Notes under the pieces: model-generated | Databases searched by the model: none | The model's input: only the letters and a program-made list of their open reading frames with translations | What the model was told of the DNA's origin: nothing | Position numbers and translations under genes: made by a program | Part shown: positions 26,784 to 36,124 of the stretch, piece after piece | Layout: every line of letters starts with the position of its first letter | Position numbering within the stretch: the first letter of the stretch is position 1 | Assembly: GCA_904420015.1 (NCBI GenBank) | Contig: CAJFTS010000012.1 | Location: 1-64,000 of the forward strand | Length of the DNA: 64,000 bases | Reading direction: 5' to 3' | Source: an uncultured Clostridia bacterium | Lineage (GTDB): Bacteria > Bacillota > Clostridia > Oscillospirales > Acutalibacteraceae

Positions 26784-27509
26784 ATGCACAGCATGCAGCC
26801 GACATTCCTCATCAACAGCTTTTCCCGCGGCCTGAAGGACGGCGTTCCCATCGGCCTGGGGTATCTTTCGGTCTCCTTCACCTTCGGCATGAAGGCGGTG
26901 GCCGATGGGCTTCCCATCTGGGCGGCCGTGGTGATCTCCATGACCAACCTCACCTCCGCCGGGCAGTTTGCGGGCCTGACATTGATAGCGTCCGGCGCCC
27001 CCCTTCTGGAAATGGCGCTGACCCAAATGGTCATCAACATGCGCTATTCCCTTATGTCTTTGTCCCTGTCCCAAAAGCTGCATAAGAGCGTCACCTTTTT
27101 CGACCGGCTCCTCATCGCCTTTTGCAACACCGACGAGATTTTTGCCGTAGCCAGCGGCCAGAGGGGAGAGGTGGGCAAGCGTTACTTCTTCGGACTGGCT
27201 GTTACCCCGTATCTGGGCTGGGCTGCGGGCACCTTGCTCGGCGCGGTGGCAAGCGGCCTGCTGCCGGCCTTTGTCCAGTCGGCCTTGGGGATCGCCATCT
27301 ACGGCATGTTCCTGGCCATCATTCTGCCCCCTGCCAAGCACAGCCGCCCCATCGCGCTGGTGTTGCTGCTTGCGGTGTTCCTCAGCTGCCTGTTCTACTG
27401 GGTTCCGGGGCTCAACCAGGTGTCCAGCGGCTTTGTCATCATTATCTGCGCCGTCGCCGCCTCCGCCCTGGGCGCGCTTCTCTTTCCGATCCGGGAGGAG
27501 GCCGCCTGA
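26784..27509 (+). CDS. azlC: AzlC-family branched-chain amino acid exporter subunit
   Basis: A 241-residue membrane protein with the AzlC features GLKDGVPIGLGYLSVSFTFG, the conserved TSAGQFAGL and ALTQMVINMRYSLM segments, and FFGLAVTPYLGWAAGTLLGA. With AzlD it forms a two-part exporter of branched-chain amino acids or their analogues. Two ATGs, 9 bases apart, could each start it; AAAAGGAG is 3 bases before the first and 12 before the second. It overlaps azlD by one base (TGATG). Confidence 0.93.
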   Translation: MHSMQPTFLINSFSRGLKDGVPIGLGYLSVSFTFGMKAVADGLPIWAAVVISMTNLTSAGQFAGLTLIASGAPLLEMALTQMVINMRYSLMSLSLSQKLHKSVTFFDRLLIAFCNTDEIFAVASGQRGEVGKRYFFGLAVTPYLGWAAGTLLGAVASGLLPAFVQSALGIAIYGMFLAIILPPAKHSRPIALVLLLAVFLSCLFYWVPGLNQVSSGFVIIICAVAASALGALLFPIREEAA

Positions 27510-27832
27510 TGGAAACGACATCGCTTCTTTTGTACATTGCGGTCATGGCCGGGGTGACCTACCTCATCCGCATGCTCCCCCTTGCCATCTTTAAAACCAA
27601 GATCAACAGCCGCTTTTTACGCTCCTTTCTCTATTATGTGCCCTACGCGGTGCTGGGGGCCATGACCTTTCCCGCCATTTTGTTTTCCACCAGCTCCCTG
27701 CTCTCCGCCGCCGGCGGCTTTGCAGTGGCCCTGGTTTTGGCGTATTTTGAGCGGAGCCTTCTCACCGTGGCCCTTTCCGCCTGCGGGACGGTTCTGCTGA
27801 TCGAATGGGCCGTGCGGCTAATTGGAGGGTGA
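27509..27832 (+). CDS. azlD: AzlD-family branched-chain amino acid exporter subunit
   Basis: A 107-residue protein with about four helices: LLLYIAVMAGVTYLIRMLPL, then FLYYVPYAVLGAMTFPAILF, and a glycine-rich C-terminal pair. The order azlC-azlD, size and the T-Y-x-x-R-x-x-P motif fit AzlD. GGGAGGAG within the end of azlC provides the ribosome site. Confidence 0.92.
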   Translation: METTSLLLYIAVMAGVTYLIRMLPLAIFKTKINSRFLRSFLYYVPYAVLGAMTFPAILFSTSSLLSAAGGFAVALVLAYFERSLLTVALSACGTVLLIEWAVRLIGG

Positions 27833-28342
27833 TTCCTTCCGTCTTATCCGGCAAGCGGGAGCCTGATTGGGAGGAAAATTGCAGATTGTCAGGGCCGTCC
27901 GGGTCCCGGCGGTATGCCGTTGACCGGCTTCGCCCTCTCCGGGGAAGCAAAGACGTACCCATCGCAGCACGCGCCCATTTGTCTGCCTGGAAATGGGTTT
28001 TAAGCCGATGGAGGGTGCCTCTGAGTTTCCCGGTTGTTTGCGATTTTTCTGTAGGGCCGTTTTGGCATTTGCCCGCTTTCTTTTGAAACCCAAAGCCGTT
28101 TTGGGAAGCTTTTCTGCCTGCTCCGGGTTTCTTTTAAGGTAGGTGCGAAGTATACAATCCAAACCGCTGGGAAACGAGTGGTATGCCCAGACCCCAGAGG
28201 GGGCAGTCCTTGCTGACCTCGAAAGGGTCGGAAGCATCATATCGCTGGCCCTGCAACTGTCTTACTGCCGGCGTCCACCTTTTTTGCCGAGGTTTTTTAC
28301 CAGCCCCCGGGCAATACCGGAGAGGTTATCCTGCTGTAGGCG
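27833..28342. other. Intergenic region between azlD and the M23 gene
   Basis: About 510 bases between the convergent azlD and SH3b/M23 genes. I see no gene or named RNA; short frames here lack ribosome sites. Confidence 0.4.
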
Positions 28343-28382
28343 ACAAAAAGCCGCCGGAATGCATTATGCATTCCGGCGGCTT
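28343..28382 (-). terminator. Terminator of the SH3b/M23 gene
   Basis: Perfect 17-bp arms (28348-28364 and 28366-28382) around a single base, with TTTTT following on the minus strand. It lies 48 bases after the stop codon of the M23 gene and could also block read-through from azlD. Confidence 0.8.
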
Positions 28383-28429
28383 CCTATTTCGTCTCGATTC
28401 ACGCAGAAAAAGGAGCGGCCCGGCTATCT

Positions 28430-29422
28430 TTACGGGCTTACGTAATTGAGCGCATTTACCGCGTTCGCGGAAGAATTGCCGCCCTCGCGGAACTCAAAAT
28501 GCAGGTGGATGCCGGTGGCGCCGGCGCATTGGCCGGTGTTGCCCATCTTGGCAATGACCTGCCCCTTGGAGACCGTGTCCCCCTCCTCGACAAAGACCTG
28601 CCCCACATCCAGGTGGGCGTACATGGTGTAGTTGCCGTCCGCGTGGCGGATCACCACCACGTTTCCGCCGCCTCCGTAACCGGTTCCGCCGTTGCAGCAG
28701 ATATAGGGCTGCTTGCGGTGGGTGCAGCCGGTGTAGACGTATTCGACAACGCCGTCATTGGCAGCGTATACGTCGCGGGTGCCGCCGCCCAGCTGGGACA
28801 GAGAAGTCCCGTTGTAGCTGATGTCGGTGGCCGGATGCCCGGCGCTGAAATTCTGGGTGATGACCGTGGGGCCTTCCGCCGGCCAGATGTAGCCGTCGGA
28901 CGGCGCCGGGTCGGGCGTGGGCTGAGGCTCGGGCGCCGGCGCCGGAATGTCGTAGGTCACCGCGTAGGTGGCGCAGAGATATCCGGTCATGCCGCTGCTG
29001 AGACGGACCTCATACCAGCCGTTTCCTTCCGAAAGGATCTCAAAATAAGTACCGTCGGTCAATTTTGTGATAATCGAATAGTCGGTGCTCGGGCCGGTAC
29101 GCACATGCAGGCGGCTTCCCTCGGTGTCCACCTTGCCCATGCGGTTGTGGCTGACCGTCAGGACATATTCCCCGCAGACATAGCCGCTGACGGTAGGAGT
29201 CACAATCTGATACCATCCGTTTTCCTCGCCGACGATTTCAAAATAGGTCCCGTCGGACAGCCTGCCTAAAATCGAATACCCGGTGCTCGGGCCGGAGCGG
29301 ACGTTGAGGTTGCTTCCCTCCGTGTCAACCCTTCCGAAAGATTGTTCACTTGCAACCGTCGAGATCGTCGCTATCGAACTTAACAACAGAAAAACAAGCA
29401 GCGTTGCAACAAGTTTTTTCAA
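28430..29422 (-). CDS. Secreted SH3b-SH3b-M23 peptidoglycan endopeptidase
   Basis: A 330-residue exported protein. Signal peptide at residues 1-26 (MKKLVATLLVFLLLSSIATI...). Two bacterial SH3 domains follow, each with (L/V)N/HVR-x-GPST and a GWY strand (about 30-90 and 97-152), then a Pro-rich linker (PAPAPEPQPTPDPAPSDG), then a LytM/M23 metallopeptidase (about 175-330) with ligands in HPATDISY and TGIHLHFEF. It likely cuts cell-wall cross-bridges. The start is TTG at 29422, with GGGAGG 7 bases upstream; an in-frame ATG 51 bases upstream would disrupt the signal peptide and lacks a site. Confidence 0.9.
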   Translation of the reverse strand: MKKLVATLLVFLLLSSIATISTVASEQSFGRVDTEGSNLNVRSGPSTGYSILGRLSDGTYFEIVGEENGWYQIVTPTVSGYVCGEYVLTVSHNRMGKVDTEGSRLHVRTGPSTDYSIITKLTDGTYFEILSEGNGWYEVRLSSGMTGYLCATYAVTYDIPAPAPEPQPTPDPAPSDGYIWPAEGPTVITQNFSAGHPATDISYNGTSLSQLGGGTRDVYAANDGVVEYVYTGCTHRKQPYICCNGGTGYGGGGNVVVIRHADGNYTMYAHLDVGQVFVEEGDTVSKGQVIAKMGNTGQCAGATGIHLHFEFREGGNSSANAVNALNYVSP

Positions 29423-29563
29423 TGAAAGACCTCCCGTTTCCAATTCCTCATCCAATTTAGAAAATCCATACAATTATGCGTGAATTTGCTCTATTTTTTC
29501 TGCAATCACTTCCTCATCCGGTAAATTTTCGCCAAAAACTTGCGCGAAATTTGGCATATTAAA

Positions 29564-29592
29564 AAGATAGCATACATTTGCGACTATTTCAA
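29564..29592 (-). promoter_or_regulatory. Promoter of the SH3b/M23 gene
   Basis: On the minus strand TTGAAA (29587-29592), 17 bp, TATCTT (29564-29569), about 140 bases before the TTG start. Moderate match only. Confidence 0.4.
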
Positions 29593-29703
29593 CTAATTTG
29601 CACATTTGCGAATAGAAATCACCGTTTTTTTCTCATTTTCCGTTAGAATTTGCCGTTCGGAAGCCGAGCGCGGAAATTGCCGGCGTCCGGCGTGGTACCC
29701 CGG

Positions 29704-29732
29704 TTGATTTCACCGGGAGGCCATGCTATAAT
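29704..29732 (+). promoter_or_regulatory. valS promoter
   Basis: TTGATT (29704-29709), 17 bp, TATAAT (29727-29732), about 65 bases before the valS start. Because the transcript starts near 29740, the upstream GTGGTACC (about 29689) cannot be part of a T-box leader. Confidence 0.7.
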
Positions 29733-29798
29733 AATCGGTAAATATGCGCGAAACCGCGCAGGGAAAGCCTGCGCCAAAAACCGTCAGGAGGAGTAACA

Positions 29799-32420
29799 TT
29801 GAGGCAGCTTGCAAAGACCTACGATCCTCATGAGGTCGAGGATCGAATTTATGATTTTTGGCTGAAAGGGAATTATTTTCATGCGGTGGTAGATCCCAAA
29901 AAGAAGCCCTATTCCATCGTCATGCCGCCCCCCAACATCACCGGACAGCTGCACATGGGCCACGCGCTGGACAATACCATGCAGGATGCGCTCATCCGCT
30001 GGCGCCGGATGCAGGGGTATTCCGCCTTGTGGATGCCCGGGACCGACCATGCCTCCATCGCAACGGAAGCGAAGATCGTGGAGGCGATGAAGAAGGAAGG
30101 GCTTACCAAGGAGGACTTGGGCCGGGACGGCTTTTTGCAGCGGGCTTGGGCCTGGCGGGAAAAGTTTGGCGGCCGGATTGTCGAGCAGCTCAAAAAGCTC
30201 GGTTCCTCCTGCGACTGGGAGCGGGAACGCTTTACCTTGGACGAGGGCTGCTCGAAGGCGGTGCGGGAGTTTTTCTGCCGTCTGTATGACAAGGGCCTGA
30301 TCTACCGGGGCGAACGCATCATCAATTGGTGCCCCCACTGCCTGACCTCCATCTCCGACGCGGAGGTGGAGTATTCCGAGCACGACGGCAGCTTCTGGCA
30401 TCTGCGCTACCCGCTCAGCGACGGCTCGGGCTATCTGGAGCTGGCCACCACCCGGCCGGAAACGCTGCTGGGCGATACGGCGGTGGCGGTGCACCCGGAG
30501 GACGAGCGGTACCGTCATCTGATCGGCAAAACGGTGATTTTGCCCCTAGTGGGCCGGGAGATCCCGGTGGTGGGAGACGAATACGTGGAACGGGATTTCG
30601 GCACCGGTGTCGTCAAGATCACCCCCGCCCACGACCCCAACGACTTTGAGGTGGGCCTGCGCCACAATCTGCCGGTCATCAACGTGATGGATGAAACCGC
30701 CGTCATCAACGAAAACGGCGGGAAATACCAGGGCCTCGGCCGGTATGAGGCGAGAAAGCGGATCGTCGCCGATTTGGAAGAGGGCGGCTTCTTAGTCAAG
30801 GTGGAGCCCATGAAGCACAACGTGGGCGAATGCTACCGCTGCCACACCATTGTCGAACCGCGTATTTCCCTGCAATGGTTTGTCAAGATGGGCCCGCTGG
30901 CCGGGCCGGCCATTGAGGCGGTGCGGGAAGGAAAGACCAGGTTCGTCCCCGAGCGGTTTGAGAAGATTTATTACCACTGGATGGAGAATATCAAGGATTG
31001 GTGCATCTCCCGCCAGCTTTGGTGGGGCCACCGGATCCCGGCCTGGTACTGCGCCGACTGCGGCGAGGTGATTGTGGCGAGAGAGGATCCGGACAGCTGC
31101 CCGAAATGCGGCTCTAAGCACATCGAGCAGGATCCGGACACTCTGGACACCTGGTTTTCTTCCGCATTGTGGCCCTTCTCCACCATGGGCTGGCCGGAGA
31201 AAACGCCGGAGCTTTCCTATTTCTATCCCACCAATACCCTGGTGACCGCCTACGACATCATCTTTTTCTGGGTGGCCCGCATGATCTTCTCCGCCGTGGA
31301 GCTGACCGACGAGGCCCCCTTCGACACCGTCTTTATCCACGGTATTATCCGGGACGCCCAGGGCCGCAAGATGAGCAAAAGCCTTGGCAACGGCATCGAC
31401 CCGCTGGAGGTCATCGAGGAGTACGGCGCCGACGCGCTGCGCTTTACCCTGGCCACCGGCAACAGCCCTGGTAACGACATGCGCTATATGAAGGAGAAGG
31501 TGGAGGCTTCCCGCAACTTTGCCAACAAGCTGTGGAATGCGGCCCGCTTTATCCTGATGAACCTGGAGGGCAAGGAGGCGGCGCCCGGCCTGCCGGAGGA
31601 GCTGACGCTGGAGGAAAAGTGGATCGTCAGCCGGTTTAACGGGCTTGCTAAGGACGTTACCGAGAATTTAGAGAAGTTCGAGCTGGGCATCGCGGTGGGC
31701 AAGCTCTACGATTTCAGCTGGGACGTGTTCTGCGACTGGTATATTGAGCTGGCGAAAATCCGCCTTCAGGCGGACGAGAAGCAGGCGGAGAACGCCCGGC
31801 GGGTGCTTGTGTTCCTTATGGACGGCATTTTGCGGCTGCTCCACCCCTTTATGCCCTTTATTACCGAGGAAATTTGGCAGTCCCTTCCTCACGAAGGGGA
31901 AAGCCTGATGGTGGCCGAATGGCCCCGGTTTGACGAGGCGCTCCGGTTTACCGCCGAGGAGCGGGAGTTTGAGCGGATCATGACCGCCATCCGGGCTATC
32001 CGCAACCGCCGCGCGGAGATGAACGTGCCGCCGTCGAAGAAAGCGAAGGTGTATGTGGAAACCCCCTTCGGCGAGACCTTTGAGGCTGCCGGCGCCTTCT
32101 TTACCCGCTTGGCCTTTGCCTCCGAGGTGGCGGTTAATACCGGGTTCGGCGGGGAAGGGGCGGTTTCCATCGTCACCTCCGATGCGAAGGTGTTCATCCC
32201 CCTGGGCGAGCTGGTGGACTTTGCCGCCGAGCGTGCCCGCCTGAATAAGGAGCTGGCCGCCGCCCAGAAGAATTTGAGCGGCGTGGAGGCCAAGCTTGCA
32301 AACGAGGCCTTCACCTCCAAGGCGCCCAAGCATATTGTGGAGAATCAGCGGGAGCTGGCCAAGGAGATCAAGGAGAAAATCGCCATGCTTGTCCAGAGCA
32401 TCGAAAGGCTGCCCCAGTAA
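29799..32420 (+). CDS. valS: Valyl-tRNA synthetase
   Basis: An 873-residue class Ia aminoacyl-tRNA synthetase. Class motifs: [14 protein letters not shown] (HIGH-type), the CP1 editing domain with [17 protein letters not shown], the [10 protein letters not shown] segment, and KMSKSLGNG. The anticodon-binding domain and a C-terminal coiled-coil arm ([20 protein letters not shown]) complete it. The start is TTG at 29799 with AGGAGGAG upstream. Its stop overlaps the following hydrolase gene by one base (TAATG), so the three genes valS-hydrolase-folC are translationally linked. Confidence 0.97.
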   Translation: MRQLAKTYDPHEVEDRIYDFWLKGNYFHAVVDPKKKPYSIVMPPPNITGQLHMGHALDNTMQDALIRWRRMQGYSALWMPGTDHASIATEAKIVEAMKKEGLTKEDLGRDGFLQRAWAWREKFGGRIVEQLKKLGSSCDWERERFTLDEGCSKAVREFFCRLYDKGLIYRGERIINWCPHCLTSISDAEVEYSEHDGSFWHLRYPLSDGSGYLELATTRPETLLGDTAVAVHPEDERYRHLIGKTVILPLVGREIPVVGDEYVERDFGTGVVKITPAHDPNDFEVGLRHNLPVINVMDETAVINENGGKYQGLGRYEARKRIVADLEEGGFLVKVEPMKHNVGECYRCHTIVEPRISLQWFVKMGPLAGPAIEAVREGKTRFVPERFEKIYYHWMENIKDWCISRQLWWGHRIPAWYCADCGEVIVAREDPDSCPKCGSKHIEQDPDTLDTWFSSALWPFSTMGWPEKTPELSYFYPTNTLVTAYDIIFFWVARMIFSAVELTDEAPFDTVFIHGIIRDAQGRKMSKSLGNGIDPLEVIEEYGADALRFTLATGNSPGNDMRYMKEKVEASRNFANKLWNAARFILMNLEGKEAAPGLPEELTLEEKWIVSRFNGLAKDVTENLEKFELGIAVGKLYDFSWDVFCDWYIELAKIRLQADEKQAENARRVLVFLMDGILRLLHPFMPFITEEIWQSLPHEGESLMVAEWPRFDEALRFTAEEREFERIMTAIRAIRNRRAEMNVPPSKKAKVYVETPFGETFEAAGAFFTRLAFASEVAVNTGFGGEGAVSIVTSDAKVFIPLGELVDFAAERARLNKELAAAQKNLSGVEAKLANEAFTSKAPKHIVENQRELAKEIKEKIAMLVQSIERLPQ

Positions 32421-33136
32421 TGGGGAACACGGGACAAGGGCGGGGGACGGCCCTCTTGATCCACGGGTTTACCGGCGTACCGGAAAACCTGTATCCGCTG
32501 GCCCAGCGCTTACGGCAGGAAGGCTATGAAGCGGTGGTGCCCCGTCTGGCGGGCCATACCCGAAAAAAGAGGGATATGAAGGGGCACACCCATGAAGAGT
32601 GGGTGGGGAGCATCCTTGACGCCTACGACGGACTGACAAAGGAAGGAAAGCGTCCCATTCTGGTGGGATATTCCATGGGCGCGCTCATCGCCATCCAAGT
32701 GGCGCGGCGGCGGGAAGTGGACGCGGTGGTTCTCGTCTGTCCGCCGGTCTTTGAGCTGAGCTGGCGCAATATCTTCGGCCGCCTGCAAGAGGAGTTCTGG
32801 TATGCCCTGAGCGGCTATATCATGCTTCCCAGATGCGCCACCCGCGGCAGTATCCGGGAGCTCAAGAAGCTCAGGGAGGAGTGCATCCAAGAGATGGAGG
32901 GGCTTACCTGCCGCATCACCGTCATTCAGTCGAAGGACGACGATTGCGCCAATCCCAAAAGCGCCCTTTACATCATGGAGCATACGCCGCGGGCGGAAAA
33001 GACCCTGCACTGGATTGAACGGGGGCACCACGAGGTGTTTGAACCGAAAAACGTGGCCTATGAGGAAGCGGTCGCTTTCGTTTCCCAGGCCCTGGCTACC
33101 TATTTATCCAAAAGAATCGAGGAAACGACCGGATGA
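32420..33136 (+). CDS. Alpha/beta hydrolase (carboxylesterase-like)
   Basis: A 238-residue protein of the Est30/thermostable carboxylesterase type: oxyanion segment HGFTGVPENL near the N-terminus, nucleophile elbow GYSMG with Ser85, a probable acid in SKDDDCANP and the histidine in GHHEVFEP. The substrate is probably a short-chain ester or monoglyceride. It sits between valS and folC with 1- and 4-base overlaps; no functional tie to either is evident. Confidence 0.85.
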   Translation: MGNTGQGRGTALLIHGFTGVPENLYPLAQRLRQEGYEAVVPRLAGHTRKKRDMKGHTHEEWVGSILDAYDGLTKEGKRPILVGYSMGALIAIQVARRREVDAVVLVCPPVFELSWRNIFGRLQEEFWYALSGYIMLPRCATRGSIRELKKLREECIQEMEGLTCRITVIQSKDDDCANPKSALYIMEHTPRAEKTLHWIERGHHEVFEPKNVAYEEAVAFVSQALATYLSKRIEETTG

Positions 33137-34419
33137 CCTATGAGGAAAGTCTGCAATATATCCATTCCCTGCTGCGCTTTGGGATGAAGCCGGGCCTGGA
33201 GCGGATCGACGGTCTGCTCAGACGGATGGGCAGCCCCCACGACAAGCTGCGCTGTATCCACGTGGCGGGAACCAACGGGAAGGGCTCGGTCTGCGCCATG
33301 CTTTCCGAGATCCTGCAATGCGCGGGATACCGGACGGGGCTGACCATTTCCCCTTATATCACTGATTTTTGCGAACGCATGCAGGTCAATTCCACCCCCA
33401 TCTCCCACGAGGAACTGGCGGGGCAGGTGGAGAAGCTCAAGCCCCTTTTGGAAGAAATCTCCCGGGAGGGGGAACCGGTAACAGAGTTTGAGGCGGTTAC
33501 CGCCTTGGCCTTCCAATGGTTTTATGAACAGAAATGCGACGTTGTAGTGCTGGAAACCGGCCTGGGCGGCCGGTTTGACGCCACCAATGTCATTCAAAAG
33601 CCGCTGTGCTCGGTCATCACTTCCATTGGGATGGATCACACCGATATTTTAGGAGACAGCTATCGGCAGATCGCATTCGAAAAATGCGGGATCATCAAAC
33701 CGGACGGCATAACGGTAAGCTACCCTGAGCAGGAGCAGGAGGCCCTGGGTGAAATCATGCGCATCGCCGCCCAGCGGCGCAATACCCTGTGTATGGGCAA
33801 CGCCGCCGCACTGGAGGTCAAGCGGATGACGGTGGAGGGAAGCGACGTGGTGTACGGCCGTCTGCCGCTTCACATCCCGTTGGCCGGCGCCCACCAGCAT
33901 AACAATGCCATTACCGCGGTGGAAACGGCATGGGCCCTAAACGGCGCAGGGCTTTCCATCCACGATGGGGATATTCAAAAGGGGATCGCGCAGGTTTGCT
34001 GGCCGGCGCGGTTTGAGGTGCTCGCTTCCAAGCCGCTGGTGCTGGTGGACGGGGCCCACAATCCCGACGGTATGCGGGCCCTGGCCGATACGCTGGGACG
34101 GACTTTGCCGGGACGGAAGGTTACGGCGGTGGCCGGAATGCTCCGGGATAAGGAATACCGGGAGTCGGTGGCGGCCCTTGCACCTTTTGTGAAAACGGCT
34201 TTCTGCGTGACGCCGGACAACCCCAGGGCCCTTTCAGGGGACGCCCTGGCGGAGGAATTTGCCGGTCACGGGGTAGCCGCATGCGCGGCGGGCCTGGAGG
34301 AAGGGCTTCGCCTTGCGAAAGAGGAGGCCGGAGAAGATGGGACGTTGCTGGTCTGCGGATCTCTTTACCTGGCGGGCCCGGCCCGTCAACGGCTTTTGCA
34401 GGCGGAAGAGGAAATTTGA
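33133..34419 (+). CDS. folC: Bifunctional folylpolyglutamate/dihydrofolate synthase
   Basis: A 428-residue Mur-ligase-family enzyme that adds glutamate to folates. Signature motifs: HVAGTNGKGSVCAMLSEILQ (P-loop), TGLTISPYITDFCERMQVN, VLETGLGGRFDATN, SVITSIGMDHTDILG, and the Glu-binding domain with LVDGAHNPDG. It commonly sits after valS in Firmicutes. Overlaps the hydrolase by 4 bases (ATGA). A terminator follows at 34466. Confidence 0.95.
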   Translation: MTYEESLQYIHSLLRFGMKPGLERIDGLLRRMGSPHDKLRCIHVAGTNGKGSVCAMLSEILQCAGYRTGLTISPYITDFCERMQVNSTPISHEELAGQVEKLKPLLEEISREGEPVTEFEAVTALAFQWFYEQKCDVVVLETGLGGRFDATNVIQKPLCSVITSIGMDHTDILGDSYRQIAFEKCGIIKPDGITVSYPEQEQEALGEIMRIAAQRRNTLCMGNAAALEVKRMTVEGSDVVYGRLPLHIPLAGAHQHNNAITAVETAWALNGAGLSIHDGDIQKGIAQVCWPARFEVLASKPLVLVDGAHNPDGMRALADTLGRTLPGRKVTAVAGMLRDKEYRESVAALAPFVKTAFCVTPDNPRALSGDALAEEFAGHGVAACAAGLEEGLRLAKEEAGEDGTLLVCGSLYLAGPARQRLLQAEEEI

Positions 34420-34465
34420 AAAAAGGCGGGCGGGGCGACAAATTGCGCGCGCTAATTGGAATAAA

Positions 34466-34497
34466 ATCCCTTATCATAGCGATAAGGGATTTTTCTT
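34466..34497 (+). terminator. Terminator between folC and spoIIAA
   Basis: ATCCCTTATC (34466-34475) pairs with GATAAGGGAT (34481-34490), followed by TTTTC. It ends only about 20 bases before the spoIIAA start codon. Confidence 0.7.
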
Positions 34498-34517
34498 TTG
34501 AATTGAGGTGAAAAAGC

Positions 34518-34838
34518 ATGTCGGTACAGATCGAACACCAAGACAAGGTGATGACGGCATATCTGGACGGGGAAATCGACCATCATTCCGCCCGCCCCAT
34601 CCGCGAGCAGATCGACGACGAGGCCCAGCAGACCAAGCCCGATACTCTGCTTTTGGATTTCGGCCGGGTTTCCTTTATGGACAGCTCCGGCATCGGCCTG
34701 GTCATGGGGCGGTTTCGTCTCATGAGCGAATTGGGCGGGACACTCAAGGTGGTCAATACGCCGCCCCACATTGCCAAGGTAATGCGGCTGGCGGGAATGG
34801 AACGACTCAATGTACTGGAAAAGGAGAACGGAAGATGA
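34518..34838 (+). CDS. spoIIAA: Anti-sigma F factor antagonist SpoIIAA
   Basis: A 106-residue STAS-domain protein (MSVQIEHQDKVMTAYLDGEI at the start). The phosphorylation motif FMDSSGIGLVMGRF places the regulatory serine at Ser57. Unphosphorylated SpoIIAA binds SpoIIAB and frees sigma F in the forespore. GAGGTG lies upstream of the ATG. It overlaps spoIIAB by 4 bases, giving the standard spoIIA operon. Confidence 0.95.
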   Translation: MSVQIEHQDKVMTAYLDGEIDHHSARPIREQIDDEAQQTKPDTLLLDFGRVSFMDSSGIGLVMGRFRLMSELGGTLKVVNTPPHIAKVMRLAGMERLNVLEKENGR

Positions 34839-35275
34839 AACCGGTCAATGAAATGAAGCTGGTGATTCCCAGCCGGTCGGCCAACGAAAGCTACGCCCGC
34901 GTGGCGGTGGCGGCCTTTGCAGCGCAGCTTGATCCGACCATCGAGGAGATCAACGACATCAAGACGGCGGTTTCCGAAGCCGTCACCAACTGCATCGTTC
35001 ATGCCTACCGGGATAAGATCGGCACGGTTTTTCTCACCGTCAAGCTCTTTGAGGAAGGGAAGATCGCCATCAAGATCCGGGATACCGGCTGCGGCATCGA
35101 CGATGTCAAACAAGCGATGGAACCCCTCTTTACCACCGCCGGCGAAGAGCGGGCGGGCCTGGGTTTTGCGGTGATGCAGTCCTTCATGGACAAGCTTACC
35201 GTCCGCTCCAAGCCGGGGAAGGGCACCACCGTTTCTATGGAAAAACGCCTCAAGCCGCGTCCTCTCCGGGTTTGA
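34835..35275 (+). CDS. spoIIAB: Anti-sigma F factor / serine kinase SpoIIAB
   Basis: A 146-residue GHKL-fold kinase: N-box EAVTNCIVHAYRD, G1 box IRDTGCGIDD, and G2 box ERAGLGFAVMQSFMD. It holds sigma F inactive before septation and phosphorylates SpoIIAA. AAGGAGAA within the end of spoIIAA serves as ribosome site. The next frame (sigF) starts immediately after its stop. Confidence 0.95.
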   Translation: MKPVNEMKLVIPSRSANESYARVAVAAFAAQLDPTIEEINDIKTAVSEAVTNCIVHAYRDKIGTVFLTVKLFEEGKIAIKIRDTGCGIDDVKQAMEPLFTTAGEERAGLGFAVMQSFMDKLTVRSKPGKGTTVSMEKRLKPRPLRV

Positions 35276-35280
35276 CCGCC

Positions 35281-35946
35281 ATGAGCGGCGAAAAGACCGT
35301 CGACGCCCTTGTTCAGGATAACCTGGGGCTGGTGCATTCCTGCTCCCATCGCTTCAAGGGCCGCGGCATTGATTATGACGACCTGTTCCAGGCGGGCTGC
35401 ATGGGGCTTGTAAAAGCCGCCAAGGCCTTTGAGCCGGAACGGGGCAATTGCTTCTCCACCTATGCGGTGCCGGTGATTTTGGGAGAGATCAAGCGGCTCT
35501 TCCGCGACGGTGGAACGGTCAAGGTGGGACGCACCCTCAAGGAGCTGTCCATCAAGGCGGTGCGCTGCCGCGAGCAGCTTTCCAACCAGCTTGGCCGGGA
35601 CCCCACCATCGGGGAGCTGGCCGAGCGGCTGGGCGTTTCCCCCGAAGAGGCGGCTCAGGCCGTCACCGCATCCCTTCCGCCCGTATCCCTGACCGCGGGG
35701 GAAGAGGAGGGCGGCGGCCAGCTGGATATCCCGGTGGAAGCGCCGGAGGAGAGGATTTCCGATATCATCGCCCTCAAGGAGGTAGTTTCCGCCCTTTCGG
35801 CCCGGGACCGCAAGCTGATCGTCATGCGGTATTTCTCCAGTATGACCCAGTCCCAAACGGCCGAAAAGCTGGGAATGACCCAGGTGCAGGTTTCCCGGCG
35901 GGAAAAGGTGATCTTAAACGAGCTGCGAAAACAGCTCACAGGCTAG
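35281..35946 (+). CDS. sigF: RNA polymerase sigma F (SpoIIAC)
   Basis: A 221-residue sigma-70 family factor of the SigF/SigG/SigB class. Region 2 reads NLGLVHSCSHRFKGRGIDYD, FQAGCMGLVKAAKAFEPERG (about residues 38-57) and FSTYAVPVILGEIKRLFRDG; region 4 is ALSARDRKLIVMRYFSSMTQ with the helix SQTAEKLGMTQVQVSRREK. It directs early forespore transcription. ATG 35281 is used; a TTG 9 bases earlier, overlapping the spoIIAB stop, is also possible. Shows that the organism has the sporulation programme. Confidence 0.95.
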   Translation: MSGEKTVDALVQDNLGLVHSCSHRFKGRGIDYDDLFQAGCMGLVKAAKAFEPERGNCFSTYAVPVILGEIKRLFRDGGTVKVGRTLKELSIKAVRCREQLSNQLGRDPTIGELAERLGVSPEEAAQAVTASLPPVSLTAGEEEGGGQLDIPVEAPEERISDIIALKEVVSALSARDRKLIVMRYFSSMTQSQTAEKLGMTQVQVSRREKVILNELRKQLTG

Positions 35947-35982
35947 GAAGGGCCGGCGGCCGGATAGGCTGCCGGCCCTTCC
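35946..35982 (+). terminator. Hairpin at the end of the spoIIA operon
   Basis: GGAAGGGCCGGC (35946-35957) pairs with GCCGGCCCTTCC (35971-35982), beginning on the last base of the sigF stop. No strong U-tract follows. Confidence 0.55.
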
Positions 35983-36074
35983 TAATTGGTTGGGAAATGC
36001 CGGCCTTCTCCTCCCGCCTGGAAAGAAGGCCATCCCTTCCATCCGGCTTTGGGGCCGGCATTTCCGTAAAAAGG

Positions 36075-36108
36075 AAACCGGACCGCAGCGTTCCCTGCGG
36101 CCCGGTTT
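36075..36108 (-). terminator. Terminator of lepB
   Basis: A 14-bp stem with one mismatch (36075-36088 with 36095-36108); the minus strand continues into TTTCCTTTTT. It is 16 bases after the lepB stop. Confidence 0.75.
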
Positions 36109-36124
36109 GCACGGCGCCCGTTTA

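Noticed and set aside
27833-28342. Possible riboswitch or small gene between azlD and the M23 gene
   Set aside because: No conserved core or terminator pairing of a known class could be recognised, and both neighbours point toward the gap.
29670-29720. GTGGTACC upstream of valS resembling a T-box core
   Set aside because: It lies upstream of a good TTGATT-17-TATAAT promoter, so it is not in the transcript, and there is no specifier stem or following terminator/antiterminator.
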